Notes: generated from the letters alone by a model not told the origin. 64,000 bases of DNA from an uncultured Flavobacteriales bacterium (GCA_946482515.1 CAMLRS010000007.1:167318-231317); one strand, 5' to 3'; shown: positions 16,578 to 25,728, counted from the stretch's first letter. A program made the numbers and translations.

Positions 16578-17018
16578 TTACATCATCATGATGATGAATG
16601 CCGCCACGATCAGCGTCAACAAATGGTAAACCGTATTGATGAAAAACAGTTTCCACGATTTCATTTCCCAGGCTACGGTGTTGAGGTCAATCGGCAGATA
16701 AAAGCCCAGCCAGGTGAAAAACGCCGAGGTAAATGCCATCATTGCCGGTGGAATTTCCGACGGTGCAAGGCCCCATGTAATCGGGTTCCATACCGCAATG
16801 TTGTGTGCAAAAACCCAAGCCATCAGAAAGTTACCGATCACCATGATGATCATGCCGCGGATCAGTACAGCATTTCCCGGCTTCTTGTCCATGTCGAAAC
16901 CCAGCTCGCGGGCCCAGACTTTACCGAACAACGGTGTGTACCAGAGAAAACCCAGTACAAAGTTGGCCACGACAGCAATCGCAATTGCTAAAAAATTGAT
17001 GTGAATATCTGGCATCAT
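16578..17018 (-). CDS. DUF1761 family integral membrane protein
   Basis: 146 residues, four transmembrane helices (about 8-28, 50-72, 86-106 and 122-144). FLWYTPLFGKVWARELGF after helix 1 is the conserved signature of DUF1761 proteins. Function of the family is unknown. Either Met1 or Met2 can be the start (MMPDIHINF). It follows the MpaB-like gene on the same strand after a repeat-rich gap, so probably has its own promoter. Confidence 0.85.
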   Translation of the reverse strand: MMPDIHINFLAIAIAVVANFVLGFLWYTPLFGKVWARELGFDMDKKPGNAVLIRGMIIMVIGNFLMAWVFAHNIAVWNPITWGLAPSEIPPAMMAFTSAFFTWLGFYLPIDLNTVAWEMKSWKLFFINTVYHLLTLIVAAFIIMMM

Positions 17019-17079
17019 ACTCCTTGATTTATAGATTGTTGGCTGATACGGCAGAGCCTGGGAAAAGTTTCGTTTGGAC

Positions 17080-17187
17080 TTCAGGATGTCAGGATATCAA
17101 GACGTCAGGAGGATGTTGAATGCTTGATGTTGGATTTTTGATGAAAGCCTAATCCAATCAATCATCAAGCATCAAAAATCCAGCATC
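17080..17187. repeat. Imperfect short-repeat region with long hairpin (TCAAGACTTCAGGAT family), site 1
   Basis: The stretch begins with variations on a 9-10 base phrase (CAGGATGTCAGGATATCAAG). It then has an 18-bp inverted repeat (GATGTTGGATTTTTGATG at 17126-17143 against 17170-17187, one mismatch) that reaches into the stop of the MpaB-like gene. It probably terminates that gene. Similar phrases occur at 56949-57073 and 59181-59298. Confidence 0.7.
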
Positions 17188-18379
17188 ATTTTTCGTGTCC
17201 TTTCAGATAGTACGCGGCAATCCGTTCCTGCTGGCGGCGGTTTTTCAGTACGTTGTTACGCAGGGTGCTATTGGAAATGCGGCGGGTTTTTTCCTGGATG
17301 CGTGTCACGAAACGAAGGGTGGCCGGGTAGATCGTCCAGCCTTTGACGGGCAAGCCCATTGCTTCGCAGGAATGGCGACCGAGGAAAAAATAGTTGTAGG
17401 CGAGATGCAGCTGCACTACACGACGTTTCTGCCAATTTTTCGGCGGATGTTTGGCCACGAGTGGCTCTTCCATCAATGCATGGGCAAGGGCTTTGGTATC
17501 GTCGTCGGCGGGTGGCTGTGTGATCGTCCAGCTGTACAGCTCACAAATAGCCTGTGATTCGTTTTCCGGGAGCAGCGTTTCGGGAATGCCCAGCAGGTAG
17601 CCGATGTATTTCCAGAAATGGAACAAGCCTTCGATTTCGTCTGCGTCGGGGTCCATACCCAGCAAACGGAGACCGTCGAGAAAGACGATCGAAAATCCCA
17701 GGTTGGTAGCCACCATGTCCCACTGGTTCAACGGTTGTCCCCAGTCTTCGCTGTGCCAGTCGCTGCGTTGGAGAATCGTTACCCGCGCATGAGCGTGCAT
17801 AAGTCGCACCATCAGGCAGGCTTTCTTGCCCGAAATTTCCTGCATGGCCTGTTCACCGGTAACGGCTATCCAGAATTCGGTCGTTTCGGCTGTGCGCTTG
17901 GCCGCACCTTTTTTCAGCGCTTCGGTAAAAATGAGCGGTTTGTTGATCGCCGCCGATTCATAGCCACCCATCAGGCAGTAATTGCGCAGTACGACCAATC
18001 CGCGTACGCCGGCCCGCTGGCAAAGTCGTGCACCGTTTTCCAGTTTCGTGGTATCGAGCCAGTCGGGTTGTTGTAAGGTATGCCGGATCAGCTCGCGCAA
18101 GGATTCCGGAATGGCCGGATTGTTAGGATCGTGTAATCCTTGTTGGATCCACGCATATGTCGGGCCGAAGCCTTCTTGCAGCAATACTTCGTTGACGACA
18201 CGATCGGCCAGCTCATCGGTTTTAAACAACCAGGGAATGTGGGTGCGAATTTCTGCTTCATCGGGAAATGCTCCGGTCATGGATTGGGCGAGTCGTTTGC
18301 CATGTCCGTGCTGCCAGTAATGGCTGAATCCCGGCGAGGGAAAATGGTAACGTTTAGGGATGTGCGGCGAAGTTTCCAT
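17186..18379 (-). CDS. MpaB-like oxygenase (DUF2236 / latex-clearing-protein relative)
   Basis: 397 residues from ATG at 18379 (METSPHIPKRYHF). The longer ORF to 18442 would leave only 10 bases to the divergent gene. The chain is mainly helical. Conserved traits of the DUF2236/MpaB group are visible: the TEFWIAVTGEQAMQEI region, LMHAHARVTIL with the histidines expected near a heme, and the FHFWKYIGYLLGIPETLLP segment. Members include rubber oxygenase Lcp and the mycophenolic-acid enzyme MpaB, heme proteins that cleave C=C bonds. The substrate here is unknown. Confidence 0.82.
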   Translation of the reverse strand: METSPHIPKRYHFPSPGFSHYWQHGHGKRLAQSMTGAFPDEAEIRTHIPWLFKTDELADRVVNEVLLQEGFGPTYAWIQQGLHDPNNPAIPESLRELIRHTLQQPDWLDTTKLENGARLCQRAGVRGLVVLRNYCLMGGYESAAINKPLIFTEALKKGAAKRTAETTEFWIAVTGEQAMQEISGKKACLMVRLMHAHARVTILQRSDWHSEDWGQPLNQWDMVATNLGFSIVFLDGLRLLGMDPDADEIEGLFHFWKYIGYLLGIPETLLPENESQAICELYSWTITQPPADDDTKALAHALMEEPLVAKHPPKNWQKRRVVQLHLAYNYFFLGRHSCEAMGLPVKGWTIYPATLRFVTRIQEKTRRISNSTLRNNVLKNRRQQERIAAYYLKGHEK

Positions 18380-18452
18380 TGCTTTCCGAAGGTAAAATTT
18401 TGTTCGCATATCCGGTGCGGTTTGCGATATTTGTTTCACCAATCAACTACAA

Positions 18453-18869
18453 ATGGCAAAACCTGCGAAATTCAAAGATCTCAACTTCAAGCTGGCTGTG
18501 CTCGAGCAGCTGATGTACCAGAAAAAACTGCTTCCGGCGTTCGATGTGAAAGCATTTATCCAGGAACGAGGTACCAAAGTGAGCACGAAATACGATTACA
18601 AGCCGGTGCCGGGCGTTTTGAAGTATTTCCGCGATTACGAAATTCCGGCCGAGCTCTTGGAACAGGTCGAGGAGCTGGATCAGGGCTACCACAAAATTTA
18701 CCACAACATCATTCCTTACTGGGATGGCGAAGGTGATGAGTTCAATATTACTTCGACCGAAGATCTGAAGCTCGTTCCGAACCTGAAATCCATGGCCCTG
18801 CTCTACGATCGCGAGCAGAAAATGGTCGGCGAATTCCAGGCGGAAGGGATTGATGCACGGTATTTGTAA
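18453..18869 (+). CDS. DUF6892-like protein of unknown function
   Basis: 138 residues, soluble, acidic. The stretch IPAELLEQVEELDQGYHKIY followed by IIPYWDGEGDEFNI and PNLKSM matches what I recall of DUF6892, where an IIPFWDGEDDxFNI block is conserved; this assignment is from memory. The family's role is not known. Divergent from the MpaB-like gene, with a TTTG...TATTTG promoter-like pair around 18400-18433. The secreted protein at 18905 follows closely and may share the transcript. Confidence 0.65.
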   Translation: MAKPAKFKDLNFKLAVLEQLMYQKKLLPAFDVKAFIQERGTKVSTKYDYKPVPGVLKYFRDYEIPAELLEQVEELDQGYHKIYHNIIPYWDGEGDEFNITSTEDLKLVPNLKSMALLYDREQKMVGEFQAEGIDARYL

Positions 18870-18904
18870 TGTTGTGTCGAATGAAATGGATTAATTCTTC
18901 AGCT

Positions 18905-19381
18905 ATGAAATTACGCCTGATTGCAGGGATTGTTGCGCTTTCTATGGGCTTGTTTTCTATGACAACTCCTCCCGAAACGGCTCGTTATGCCGGAACGTAC
19001 AGCTATTTTTTTGAAGGAGGACGATTTGGTTCTGTAACCGTATATCCGGAAACCGACTCGACAGTTCTGTTCTACCTCGATGTGAACCGTGGGGAACCAT
19101 CGTACAATATGGGAATGCTCTACGGCCGCCTGGTTATCCACGACGGAAAAGGAACTTATTCCCGCCAGTTCGAGTATGCGGATGTGCCTTGCGAGCTGTC
19201 GTTTACGTTTACAGAAAACCAGCTTGTGATTGAAAGCGTGAACGAAAATGATGACTGCGGTTTCGGCTTTGGTGTTTATGCCGATGGGACATTTGGCCGC
19301 ACATCTTCCGAAGCTCCGGCATTTTTCCAGGATGGCGAAGGAACGGCCATTTATTTTCATGAAACACCTCCGGAAGACTGA
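18905..19381 (+). CDS. Secreted protein of unknown function
   Basis: 158 residues from ATG at 18905, chosen because MKLRLIAGIVALSMGLFSM is a signal peptide; the longer ORF from 18869 overlaps the preceding stop. The mature chain is beta-rich: a YAGTYSYFFEGG opening, a VYPETDSTVLFYLDVNRG strand pair, and a C-terminal FGVYADGTF motif. This resembles small lipocalin-like periplasmic proteins. Three cysteines. No specific family. Confidence 0.65.
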   Translation: MKLRLIAGIVALSMGLFSMTTPPETARYAGTYSYFFEGGRFGSVTVYPETDSTVLFYLDVNRGEPSYNMGMLYGRLVIHDGKGTYSRQFEYADVPCELSFTFTENQLVIESVNENDDCGFGFGVYADGTFGRTSSEAPAFFQDGEGTAIYFHETPPED

Positions 19382-19425
19382 AACCCCGACCTCAGTAAAT
19401 AAGGGCAATCGGAGTGTTTTTTAAC

Positions 19426-20562
19426 CTACACCAGTTGCAATAAATACCCCGCAGCTGATCCACCAATCACAATAAAAGCGCTGTTCAGTTTCGGAAAGCG
19501 AAACACGATGGCGATGCTCAGCAAAGCGATGACAACAGTTCGCCAGTCGGTTACGACTTCTTTTCCCATCGTGATACAAATCGACAGGATAATGGCCACC
19601 GAAGCGCCGTTGACCGCATCCAGGAAGGTGGAAAAGACCGTCGAATTCCGTACGCGTTTCACCAGCGGATTCAGCAGAAGAACGAACACAAAAGCAGGAA
19701 GGAAAACCGCGATCGTGGACACCAGCGCACCGCTCCAGCCATTGATCTGGTAGCCGGCGAAGGTAACGGAAGAAAAAACCGGACCGGGCGTGAATTGTCC
19801 GACCGCCATGGCGTCGATCAGCTCCCGGCGCGAAAGCAATCCGGTTGCTACCAGCTCCGTATCCATAAAAGCAAACAAAACGTAGCCGCTGCCATACAGT
19901 AAAGCGCCGATTTTCAAAAAAGTCCAACCTAATTTCCCGTTGATACCGGCCAGCAATCCTTTGCCAACACCCAGAAGGATCGGGGTGAATGCCGCTTTGT
20001 CGGATTGGTCCTGCTTTCGGATGAATGAAAAGAACAGCGCGATAAAACCGGCACCGAACAGCAGGTAGATTTCCCCTATGCCCAGCAGCGAAAGTGCGAG
20101 AACGGTCAATCCGATCAGTACGAGCCAAATGGATTTAAATACAGTCATAGCCATCGGGTAAATGGCTGCAAGAATGATGGCGATGAGCGCCGGTTGAATG
20201 CCATAGAGAAAGGGCTTTATTTCGGGCAGGCTTCCGTAGTCTTTGTACAACCAGGCAAGGATTCCCGTTAAAACGACCGCGGGGAAAATGAAGCAGAATC
20301 CGGCAACGATCCAGCCTTTCCAGCCGCCTTTTTCGTAGCCGATATGGATGGCCATTTCCGTGCTGTTGGGCCCGGGAATCAGGTTGGTAGCGCCGAGCAG
20401 GTCGAGAAAATGCTGTTCGGTCAGCCATTGCCGTTTGTGTACGAATTCCTGCCGAAATAGCGCAATATGAGCTGCCGGGCCACCGAATCCGGTTACGCCG
20501 ATCTTCAGGAAAAGAGCTGCGAGTGTTTTCAGCGGAACACGGTCTGGGTGTGCATTATTCAT
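19426..20562 (-). CDS. chrA: Chromate efflux transporter, CHR family
   Basis: 378 residues with about ten to twelve membrane segments arranged as two homologous halves. The first half has the CHR signatures FLKIGVTGFGGPAAHIALF and NLIPGPNSTEMAIHIGY. The second half repeats them in degenerate form as AVGQFTPGPVFSSVTFAGY. This is the long two-domain type that exports chromate by proton antiport; many homologues have no tested substrate. It stands alone without a ChrB-type regulator. Confidence 0.93.
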   Translation of the reverse strand: MNNAHPDRVPLKTLAALFLKIGVTGFGGPAAHIALFRQEFVHKRQWLTEQHFLDLLGATNLIPGPNSTEMAIHIGYEKGGWKGWIVAGFCFIFPAVVLTGILAWLYKDYGSLPEIKPFLYGIQPALIAIILAAIYPMAMTVFKSIWLVLIGLTVLALSLLGIGEIYLLFGAGFIALFFSFIRKQDQSDKAAFTPILLGVGKGLLAGINGKLGWTFLKIGALLYGSGYVLFAFMDTELVATGLLSRRELIDAMAVGQFTPGPVFSSVTFAGYQINGWSGALVSTIAVFLPAFVFVLLLNPLVKRVRNSTVFSTFLDAVNGASVAIILSICITMGKEVVTDWRTVVIALLSIAIVFRFPKLNSAFIVIGGSAAGYLLQLV

Positions 20563-20632
20563 CGGCTACCGGCAAAGATTATCGTAGCCCGAATATACTT
20601 CTATTTGAAAAAAGAAAGTTGACTGAAAACCG

Positions 20633-21103
20633 TCAGTCGCGCTCCCACCGGATCTTGACAGCCTCCATTTTCTCATTGCTCAGGCGCTGGTCCGGTAGAA
20701 CGGTGAAGCCTGCTTTTCGGTAGAAATCCAAGGGAGAACGATACAGTTCCCCAGATAATTTCGGGGCGGTGTCGTGATCGATTACCCAGCCGTTGAGAAC
20801 GGGATGCAGGGCTTTCATTGCTTCGAGTACACGGGTTCCGGTGCCGGATCGCTGCGCACCTATGACGATGGCAAACCATCGGTCGTTATCCCGGATGAAC
20901 GTTAGTCCCCAGCCGCAGATGGTTTCCTGTTCATCAGTGACGATCCAGTAATGGAGATCGGTGAGCTTCGACAGGTAGAGATCGAGGTCTTCGGGTGTTT
21001 TCAGTTCCAGGCTGGCCGGGTAATTGGCATTCCACAACGCGCGGATGGCTTCCTTCTGGGAAAAATCGGGTGCAGCGATGGAATGTACGGCAAACTCAGG
21101 CAT
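20633..21103 (-). CDS. GNAT-family N-acetyltransferase
   Basis: 156 residues. The central part fits a GNAT fold: TICGWGLTFIRDNDRWFAIVI strand pair, then the acetyl-CoA loop region GAQRSGTGTRVLEAMKA (the Q/R-x-x-G-x-G/A pattern), and YRKAGF near the C-terminus. The acceptor substrate is unknown. Monocistronic, convergent with nothing; 70 bases separate its stop from the ChrA start. Confidence 0.82.
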   Translation of the reverse strand: MPEFAVHSIAAPDFSQKEAIRALWNANYPASLELKTPEDLDLYLSKLTDLHYWIVTDEQETICGWGLTFIRDNDRWFAIVIGAQRSGTGTRVLEAMKALHPVLNGWVIDHDTAPKLSGELYRSPLDFYRKAGFTVLPDQRLSNEKMEAVKIRWERD

Positions 21104-21213
21104 GCGGCAAGATACAAAATCACACCGAGTCCGATGTTCCGAAAAAGTAAAAGCAACATCTCCCGATGCTGCTTTCCCGGCGGACTAAGTAAATACTAAT
21201 TTGATAAGTCTCA

Positions 21214-21552
21214 TCAATCCCACATCCCCAGCATACTCAACGCGATGATCAGGCTCAGCCACAATGCTACGAGGTAAGCCAATGCGAAAAGGATATTACA
21301 GATCATCCTGACCCAGCCGACTGGATGGAGCAGCAGATCGAGCACGTAATGACCAGCGCCACCCAACGCACCTGTAATCGTTACAGTGAGCAGCGGCAGT
21401 GCCACCCATAAGCCGAGGTCGAAGTTGCCGTCGCTGATGGTAAAGCAGAAACCCAGGAAGCCTGCAATGAGTGCGAAAGCGATGCCCGCGCCAAGTAGTA
21501 CGCGTTTGCCCAGCATAACCGGGTGGAAACTTAATTTATGTTGCTCAGTCAT
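21214..21552 (-). CDS. Small integral membrane protein of unknown function
   Basis: 112 residues with three hydrophobic helices (about 17-38, 47-71 and 83-109) and a short polar N-terminus. The middle helix has a glycine-rich TGALGGAGHYVLDLLLHP stretch. No family recognised. Isolated gene with its own 240-base upstream gap. Confidence 0.65.
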   Translation of the reverse strand: MTEQHKLSFHPVMLGKRVLLGAGIAFALIAGFLGFCFTISDGNFDLGLWVALPLLTVTITGALGGAGHYVLDLLLHPVGWVRMICNILFALAYLVALWLSLIIALSMLGMWD

Positions 21553-21717
21553 GGTTGTTATAATTTAATAAGTGTGAAATAAAAAGAACTTTGAAAAACA
21601 AAGTAAGTGAAGATTTCAATGATTTGCAAATTTTGCGATGAAATAAAGGGAATAATTATCCGACTAATGATCGTATTAGCAGATGTAAGTGGCAATACTC
21701 GTCAGCAAAGCTGGTGA

Positions 21718-21733
21718 TAGCGGCAATTCGCTA
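21718..21733. repeat. Small hairpin repeat flanking the DUF1801 gene, copy 1
   Basis: TAGCGGCAATTCGCTA. The copy at 22252-22267 differs by one base (TAGCGACAATTCGCTA). Both are palindromic with CGCTA arms and sit either side of the same gene. Confidence 0.55.
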
Positions 21734-21794
21734 TAAATGTTGAATGAGCGCTAATCCGCGGGAAGCAATACTTAGTGCATCACGGATTTGAAGC

Positions 21795-22175
21795 TCACTT
21801 CTTTTTCTTCTCCGGTGCCAGCTCGTTTTCATCCTTCCGGAAAGCAACAATCCCGCGGATCAGGTCCAGCGGCAGCTCCTGGTTGCTGGGTAGCTGAAGT
21901 GCCGATTTGCTGAGCTTGTATCCTTCGAGCTCCTGTTCGAATCGCTTTAGCAATGCTGCACTGAACGGGTATGACAATGATATATGCTTCGCATACGCCG
22001 AATAGTAAATAAGATAGCCTTTGTACTTAAAACACGGAATCTGGTAGCTGATCGTTTCTTCGACTTCCGGAACGACTTCATGGATTACCTTGCGGATGGC
22101 CTGCATGCGGTCCTGCACTTCGGCCGGGAAAGCGCGGTGGTATTCGTCAATGGATTTGTAATCGGTCTTTGCCAT
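21795..22175 (-). CDS. DUF1801 (YdhG/YdeI-like) protein
   Basis: 126 residues. The N-terminal block SIDEYHRAFPAEVQDRMQAIRKVI, then EETISYQIPCFKY and LIYYSAYAKHISLSYP, are the conserved elements of DUF1801, a small alpha/beta iron-chaperone-like fold related to YdhG. It has a strongly basic tail (EKKKK). Role unknown; YdhG was proposed to move iron in Bacillus. Its flanks carry matching 16-base hairpins. Confidence 0.88.
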   Translation of the reverse strand: MAKTDYKSIDEYHRAFPAEVQDRMQAIRKVIHEVVPEVEETISYQIPCFKYKGYLIYYSAYAKHISLSYPFSAALLKRFEQELEGYKLSKSALQLPSNQELPLDLIRGIVAFRKDENELAPEKKKK

Positions 22176-22248
22176 GCGGAAGGAATAAATTCAGGTATTG
22201 AAAATAGGGAAAATCCGGATAGGAAGTCTCCTACGAAGCACACAAAAA

Positions 22249-22270
22249 ATTAGCGACAATTCGCTAATTC
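22249..22270. repeat. Small hairpin repeat flanking the DUF1801 gene, copy 2
   Basis: AATTAGCG and CGCTAATT arms (8 bp) around ACAATT. The inner 16 bases match 21718-21733 at 15 positions. Confidence 0.55.
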
Positions 22271-22331
22271 GTGGGATCCAGTACTAAAATACCTCAATAA
22301 TCCTATCTTCGTTTTCCTTCATAATTATTCC

Positions 22332-24614
22332 ATGAAACAATTGTCGTTCTGCTTTTTGCTGCTCTTCGCCCTAGCGGCACACGCCCAGCAATACCTGGTG
22401 AATTATGTCAAGCCGCTGATCGGCACCAAAAAAATGGGGCATACTTATCCGGGCGCTACCGTGCCGTTTGGAGCCGTGCAGCTGAGTCCCGATACCGACA
22501 CGATCCCGTATGCGGTCGATGGAAAATACAACGGACTGGTCTACAAATACTGCGCGGGCTATCAATACGACGATCCAACAATTGTAGGCTTCAGTCATAC
22601 GCATTTCAGCGGCACGGGCCATTCTGACCTGGGCGATTTTCTCGTCATGCCAACGCAGGGGAAGCTGCAGCTCAATCCCGGAACGGCTGATAAACCGGAG
22701 AATGGATTCCGGTCGAAGTATGCACACGCCAACGAAACAGCCGAAGCGGGTTATTACAAAGTGCTGCTCGATGATCATAAAATCCTCGCCGAAATGACCG
22801 CTACTTCGCGGGTCGGCGTGCATCGTTACACATTCCCGGCTTCGGATGAAAGCCACATTATTCTCGATTTGATGTCCGGAATTTACAATTACGGCGACAA
22901 AAACGTCTGGACATACGTTCGCGTGGTCAACGATACGCTCATCACCGGTTATCGGCAAACGAATGGCTGGGCGCGCACCCGCACGGTTTATTTCGCCATG
23001 TCCTTTTCCAAACCGTTCAAATCCTACGGACAAAAGAACTTCGAATCGGGGCAGGTGTATCGAGGCTTCTGGCGCAAGTTCGACCAGGAGCACAATTTCC
23101 CCGAAATCGCCGGGCAGCAGATCCGCATGTATTTCGACTTCACGACGGCCGAACAGGAACAAATCGAAGTGCAATTCGCGCTTTCGTCTGTGAGTCAGCA
23201 AAACGCGCTGGAAAATATGCAGGTCGAAACGGCCGGCCGGAATTTCGACCAGATCCGGAAGCAGGCTTTTTACCAGTGGGACGAAGAGCTGAGCCGCATC
23301 ACGATCGACGGCGATGAAGACGACAAAGTGAATTTCTATACGGCGCTTTACCACGCGTTCATCAATCCGACCATTTACACCGACGTCGACGGCAGCTACA
23401 AAGGCCTCGACCAGGAAATCCACCAGACGAAAGGCTTTATCAATTACACCACGTTCTCGCTGTGGGATACCTACCGCGCGTTGCATCCGCTGTTCAATCT
23501 CGTACAAACGGAGCGCAGCAACGATATGGTGAAATCCATGATGGCACATTACGATCAAAGCGCGCTGCACATGCTGCCGATCTGGTCGCATTACGCCAAC
23601 GACAACTGGTGCATGAGCGGCTACCACAGCGTTTCGGTTATCGCCGATGCGATTATCAAAGGCGTTTATAACGGCGATCCGGAAGCGGCGCTCGCAGCCT
23701 GCATTGCAACATCGAACCGGCGCGATTACGAAGGCATTGACGCCTACATCGACAAGGGTTATATTCCTGCTGAAAAAAGCGGGGTTTCCGTTTCCAATAC
23801 GCTCGAATATGCCTACGACGACTGGTGTATAGCGCAAATTGCCCTGAAACTCGGCAAGACCGAAATCCATCGCGTCTACATGGAACGGGCAAACAATTGG
23901 CAGAACCTTTTCGATCGGGGAACGGGCTTTATGCGCGAGCGGCTGTCGAGCGGTGATTTTAAACCCGGCGCCGATGTGCTAAGTACGCACGGGCAAGGAT
24001 TCATTGAAGGGAATGCGTGGAATTATACCTTTTTCGTGCCGCACGATCCGGCGGGATTAGCCTTGCAGATGGGCGGTAAAAAACAGCTGGAAACGCGGCT
24101 CGATTCGTTGTTTAGTATGCATTTGCCCGACGAATTTTTCGCCCATACCGAAGACATCACCCGCGACGGCATTATCGGTGGTTATGTCCACGGAAACGAG
24201 CCGGCGCACCACGTTCCGTACCTCTACAACTGGACAGATACTCCGTGGAAAACCCAGCAAAAAGTGCGCATGATCCTGGAAATGCAATACAAAAACGCAC
24301 CGGATGGCTTAGGCGGCAACGACGATTGCGGCCAGATGAGCGCCTGGTATATTTTCTCCTCGCTCGGTTTTTACCCGGTAGCGCCCGGCTCCGACGAATA
24401 TGCACTGGGAAGTCCGGCGGTGAAATCGGCAATCATCAACCTCGAAAACGGGAAGCTCTTCAAGGTCGAAGTAGTGAACCAAAGCGAAAAGAACGTTTAC
24501 GTGCAAAAAATGACGCTGAATGGCAAACCGTTTACCGCCCGTTCGATCAAACACAGTGATATCCTGAACGGCGGCACGCTGGTGTTTTATATGGGGAAGA
24601 AGCCTAAGAGGTAG
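22332..24614 (+). CDS. GH92 family glycoside hydrolase (alpha-1,2-mannosidase type), secreted
   Basis: 760 residues with signal peptide MKQLSFCFLLLFALAAHAQ. The N-terminal beta-sandwich starts with YVKPLIGTKKMGHTYPGA, the usual GH92 opening, and FSHTHFSGTGHSDLGDF follows. The catalytic (alpha/alpha)6 barrel has TTFSLWDTYRALHPL near residue 377 and GGNDDCGQMSAWYIFSSLGF near residue 660. The enzymes trim alpha-mannose from glycans by inversion with Ca2+. The -7 region TATCTTCG lies about 25 bases upstream. No SusC/SusD pair or other glycan enzyme is adjacent, so this is not part of a utilisation locus here. Confidence 0.95.
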   Translation: MKQLSFCFLLLFALAAHAQQYLVNYVKPLIGTKKMGHTYPGATVPFGAVQLSPDTDTIPYAVDGKYNGLVYKYCAGYQYDDPTIVGFSHTHFSGTGHSDLGDFLVMPTQGKLQLNPGTADKPENGFRSKYAHANETAEAGYYKVLLDDHKILAEMTATSRVGVHRYTFPASDESHIILDLMSGIYNYGDKNVWTYVRVVNDTLITGYRQTNGWARTRTVYFAMSFSKPFKSYGQKNFESGQVYRGFWRKFDQEHNFPEIAGQQIRMYFDFTTAEQEQIEVQFALSSVSQQNALENMQVETAGRNFDQIRKQAFYQWDEELSRITIDGDEDDKVNFYTALYHAFINPTIYTDVDGSYKGLDQEIHQTKGFINYTTFSLWDTYRALHPLFNLVQTERSNDMVKSMMAHYDQSALHMLPIWSHYANDNWCMSGYHSVSVIADAIIKGVYNGDPEAALAACIATSNRRDYEGIDAYIDKGYIPAEKSGVSVSNTLEYAYDDWCIAQIALKLGKTEIHRVYMERANNWQNLFDRGTGFMRERLSSGDFKPGADVLSTHGQGFIEGNAWNYTFFVPHDPAGLALQMGGKKQLETRLDSLFSMHLPDEFFAHTEDITRDGIIGGYVHGNEPAHHVPYLYNWTDTPWKTQQKVRMILEMQYKNAPDGLGGNDDCGQMSAWYIFSSLGFYPVAPGSDEYALGSPAVKSAIINLENGKLFKVEVVNQSEKNVYVQKMTLNGKPFTARSIKHSDILNGGTLVFYMGKKPKR

Positions 24615-24667
24615 GTTTTTAGTTGATGAGTTAGCGGTTTGCTGAGTTTCAGAGTTGCTGTGTGCTA

Positions 24668-25201
24668 TCAGTTTTCAATTATCCCCAAAATTTTAGTGGG
24701 ATTGGTTGCAGGCTTGCTTTTATCGTACTGCAACGAAGCAAAGCTGAACGGATGATCGTAATACCGCAGCTCGACCGTATCGGCCGACCGGAAGTAAATC
24801 GTGCTTTCCTCGGGCACATGATCGCCTTTTTTCCAATTGATCTTCAAAACGCCATCCTTGCAGGAGCAGGTTCCTTCGTCTGCTAATTCTCCATTTGGCT
24901 TATAGTAACTGGCTGAAGTGTTGTTGATTTCCATCCATCTGCTGGACATTCCGCCTTCGAAAACACCTTCTTCGAACATGTTTTTATGCAGGCGCGACAG
25001 CACTTTCAGCTTGCCGATAAGCTTCGCACAGGATTCGGTTTTGGAGTAATAGGAACAACGATCGGGGCCGTTATGGTCCTTCCACTCGGAAGATTCGGCG
25101 CAGATACCTTTTGGCAGTTTTTCTTCCGGTAATTTTTCTGAGCCACAGCCGGTGATGGCTAGCATGCCGAGTAAGGAGCTGATTGCAATTGTATTTTTCA
25201 T
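24668..25201 (-). CDS. Putative lipoprotein of unknown function
   Basis: 177 residues from ATG at 25201 (25204 is equivalent). MKNTIAISSLLGMLAITGC gives a lipobox with Cys19. The mature protein has six further cysteines (ICAE, RCSY, SCAK, TCSCK), so it is probably disulfide-bonded. GELADEGTCSCKDGVLKINW resembles the beta-turn of lipocalin-like periplasmic proteins. Longer ORF versions upstream were rejected because they overlap the HxlR gene and hide the signal sequence. An intergenic palindrome repeat lies just upstream. Confidence 0.7.
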   Translation of the reverse strand: MKNTIAISSLLGMLAITGCGSEKLPEEKLPKGICAESSEWKDHNGPDRCSYYSKTESCAKLIGKLKVLSRLHKNMFEEGVFEGGMSSRWMEINNTSASYYKPNGELADEGTCSCKDGVLKINWKKGDHVPEESTIYFRSADTVELRYYDHPFSFASLQYDKSKPATNPTKILGIIEN

Positions 25202-25280
25202 CATGCGTTTATGAACAGCGCAAGTTAATTCAAAAGTGAATTTGACGTACGACGATTTCAAATGGAAGCCAGCCAACAGG

Positions 25281-25335
25281 TAATATTGCGATAATGCATT
25301 ATTGTAATAACGTAATATTACGTGTGAGTTTTCAG
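25281..25335. repeat. Intergenic palindromic repeat, family 2 copy A
   Basis: Read on the minus strand it begins AAAACTCACACGTAATATTA and continues to TGCATTA. It matches 41896-41937 at about 40 of 42 positions. It contains the 12-base palindrome CGTAATATTACG (25311-25322) and a second GTAATATTGCG at its other end. It overlaps the last codons of the HxlR gene. Confidence 0.8.
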
Positions 25336-25643
25336 GATTGCGCTTCCAGCTGCTCAAATACCGGAACCAGCGCTTTTCCTTTCTCCGTCAAATAATATTC
25401 GATGTGTAGCGGTTTTTCGCGGATCGTTACTTTTTCGAGCAGGCCGGAGCTTTCCAGTTCTTTTAGCGCAGTGGCGAGGGATTGCTTGTTCGAGCCTTCG
25501 ATCTCGCGCAGCAGGCTGTTGAAACGCAAAGGCCCGGATACGGCCAGGCGGAAAATCTCCGGTTTCCACTTGCCGGAAAGCAGCTTTAAAAGACCTTGCG
25601 CCGGGCAGGTTTCGGTGTTCTCGTCGGATTTTTTGGTAGTCAT
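25332..25643 (-). CDS. HxlR-family transcriptional regulator
   Basis: 103 residues, winged helix. ETCPAQGLLKLLSGKWKPEIFRLA, RFNSLLREIEGSNKQSLATALKELE and EYYLTEKGKAL are the HxlR signatures. A cysteine sits just before the first helix (TCPAQG), the position used for redox sensing by YodB/HypR/QsrR-type members. It is divergent from the DsbA-like gene, with 85 bases between the starts, so it probably controls that gene and itself. Confidence 0.92.
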   Translation of the reverse strand: MTTKKSDENTETCPAQGLLKLLSGKWKPEIFRLAVSGPLRFNSLLREIEGSNKQSLATALKELESSGLLEKVTIREKPLHIEYYLTEKGKALVPVFEQLEAQS

Positions 25644-25728
25644 CTATTTTTGACTTATTGCAGGATCGATCGAAGTGATCGAACTTTGCCTAAAAATACA
25701 AAGAAGGAGCACGTCAGAAAATACACAC

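Noticed and set aside
18746..18756. AATATTAC motif as another dispersed palindrome
   Set aside because: Inside the DUF6892-like coding sequence without arms; chance match.
22371..23870. 499-residue minus-strand ORF
   Set aside because: Lies antisense inside the GH92 gene; no family features, a by-product of codon bias.
22332..24614. Polysaccharide utilisation locus around GH92
   Set aside because: No SusC/SusD pair, sulfatase or other glycoside hydrolase next to it.
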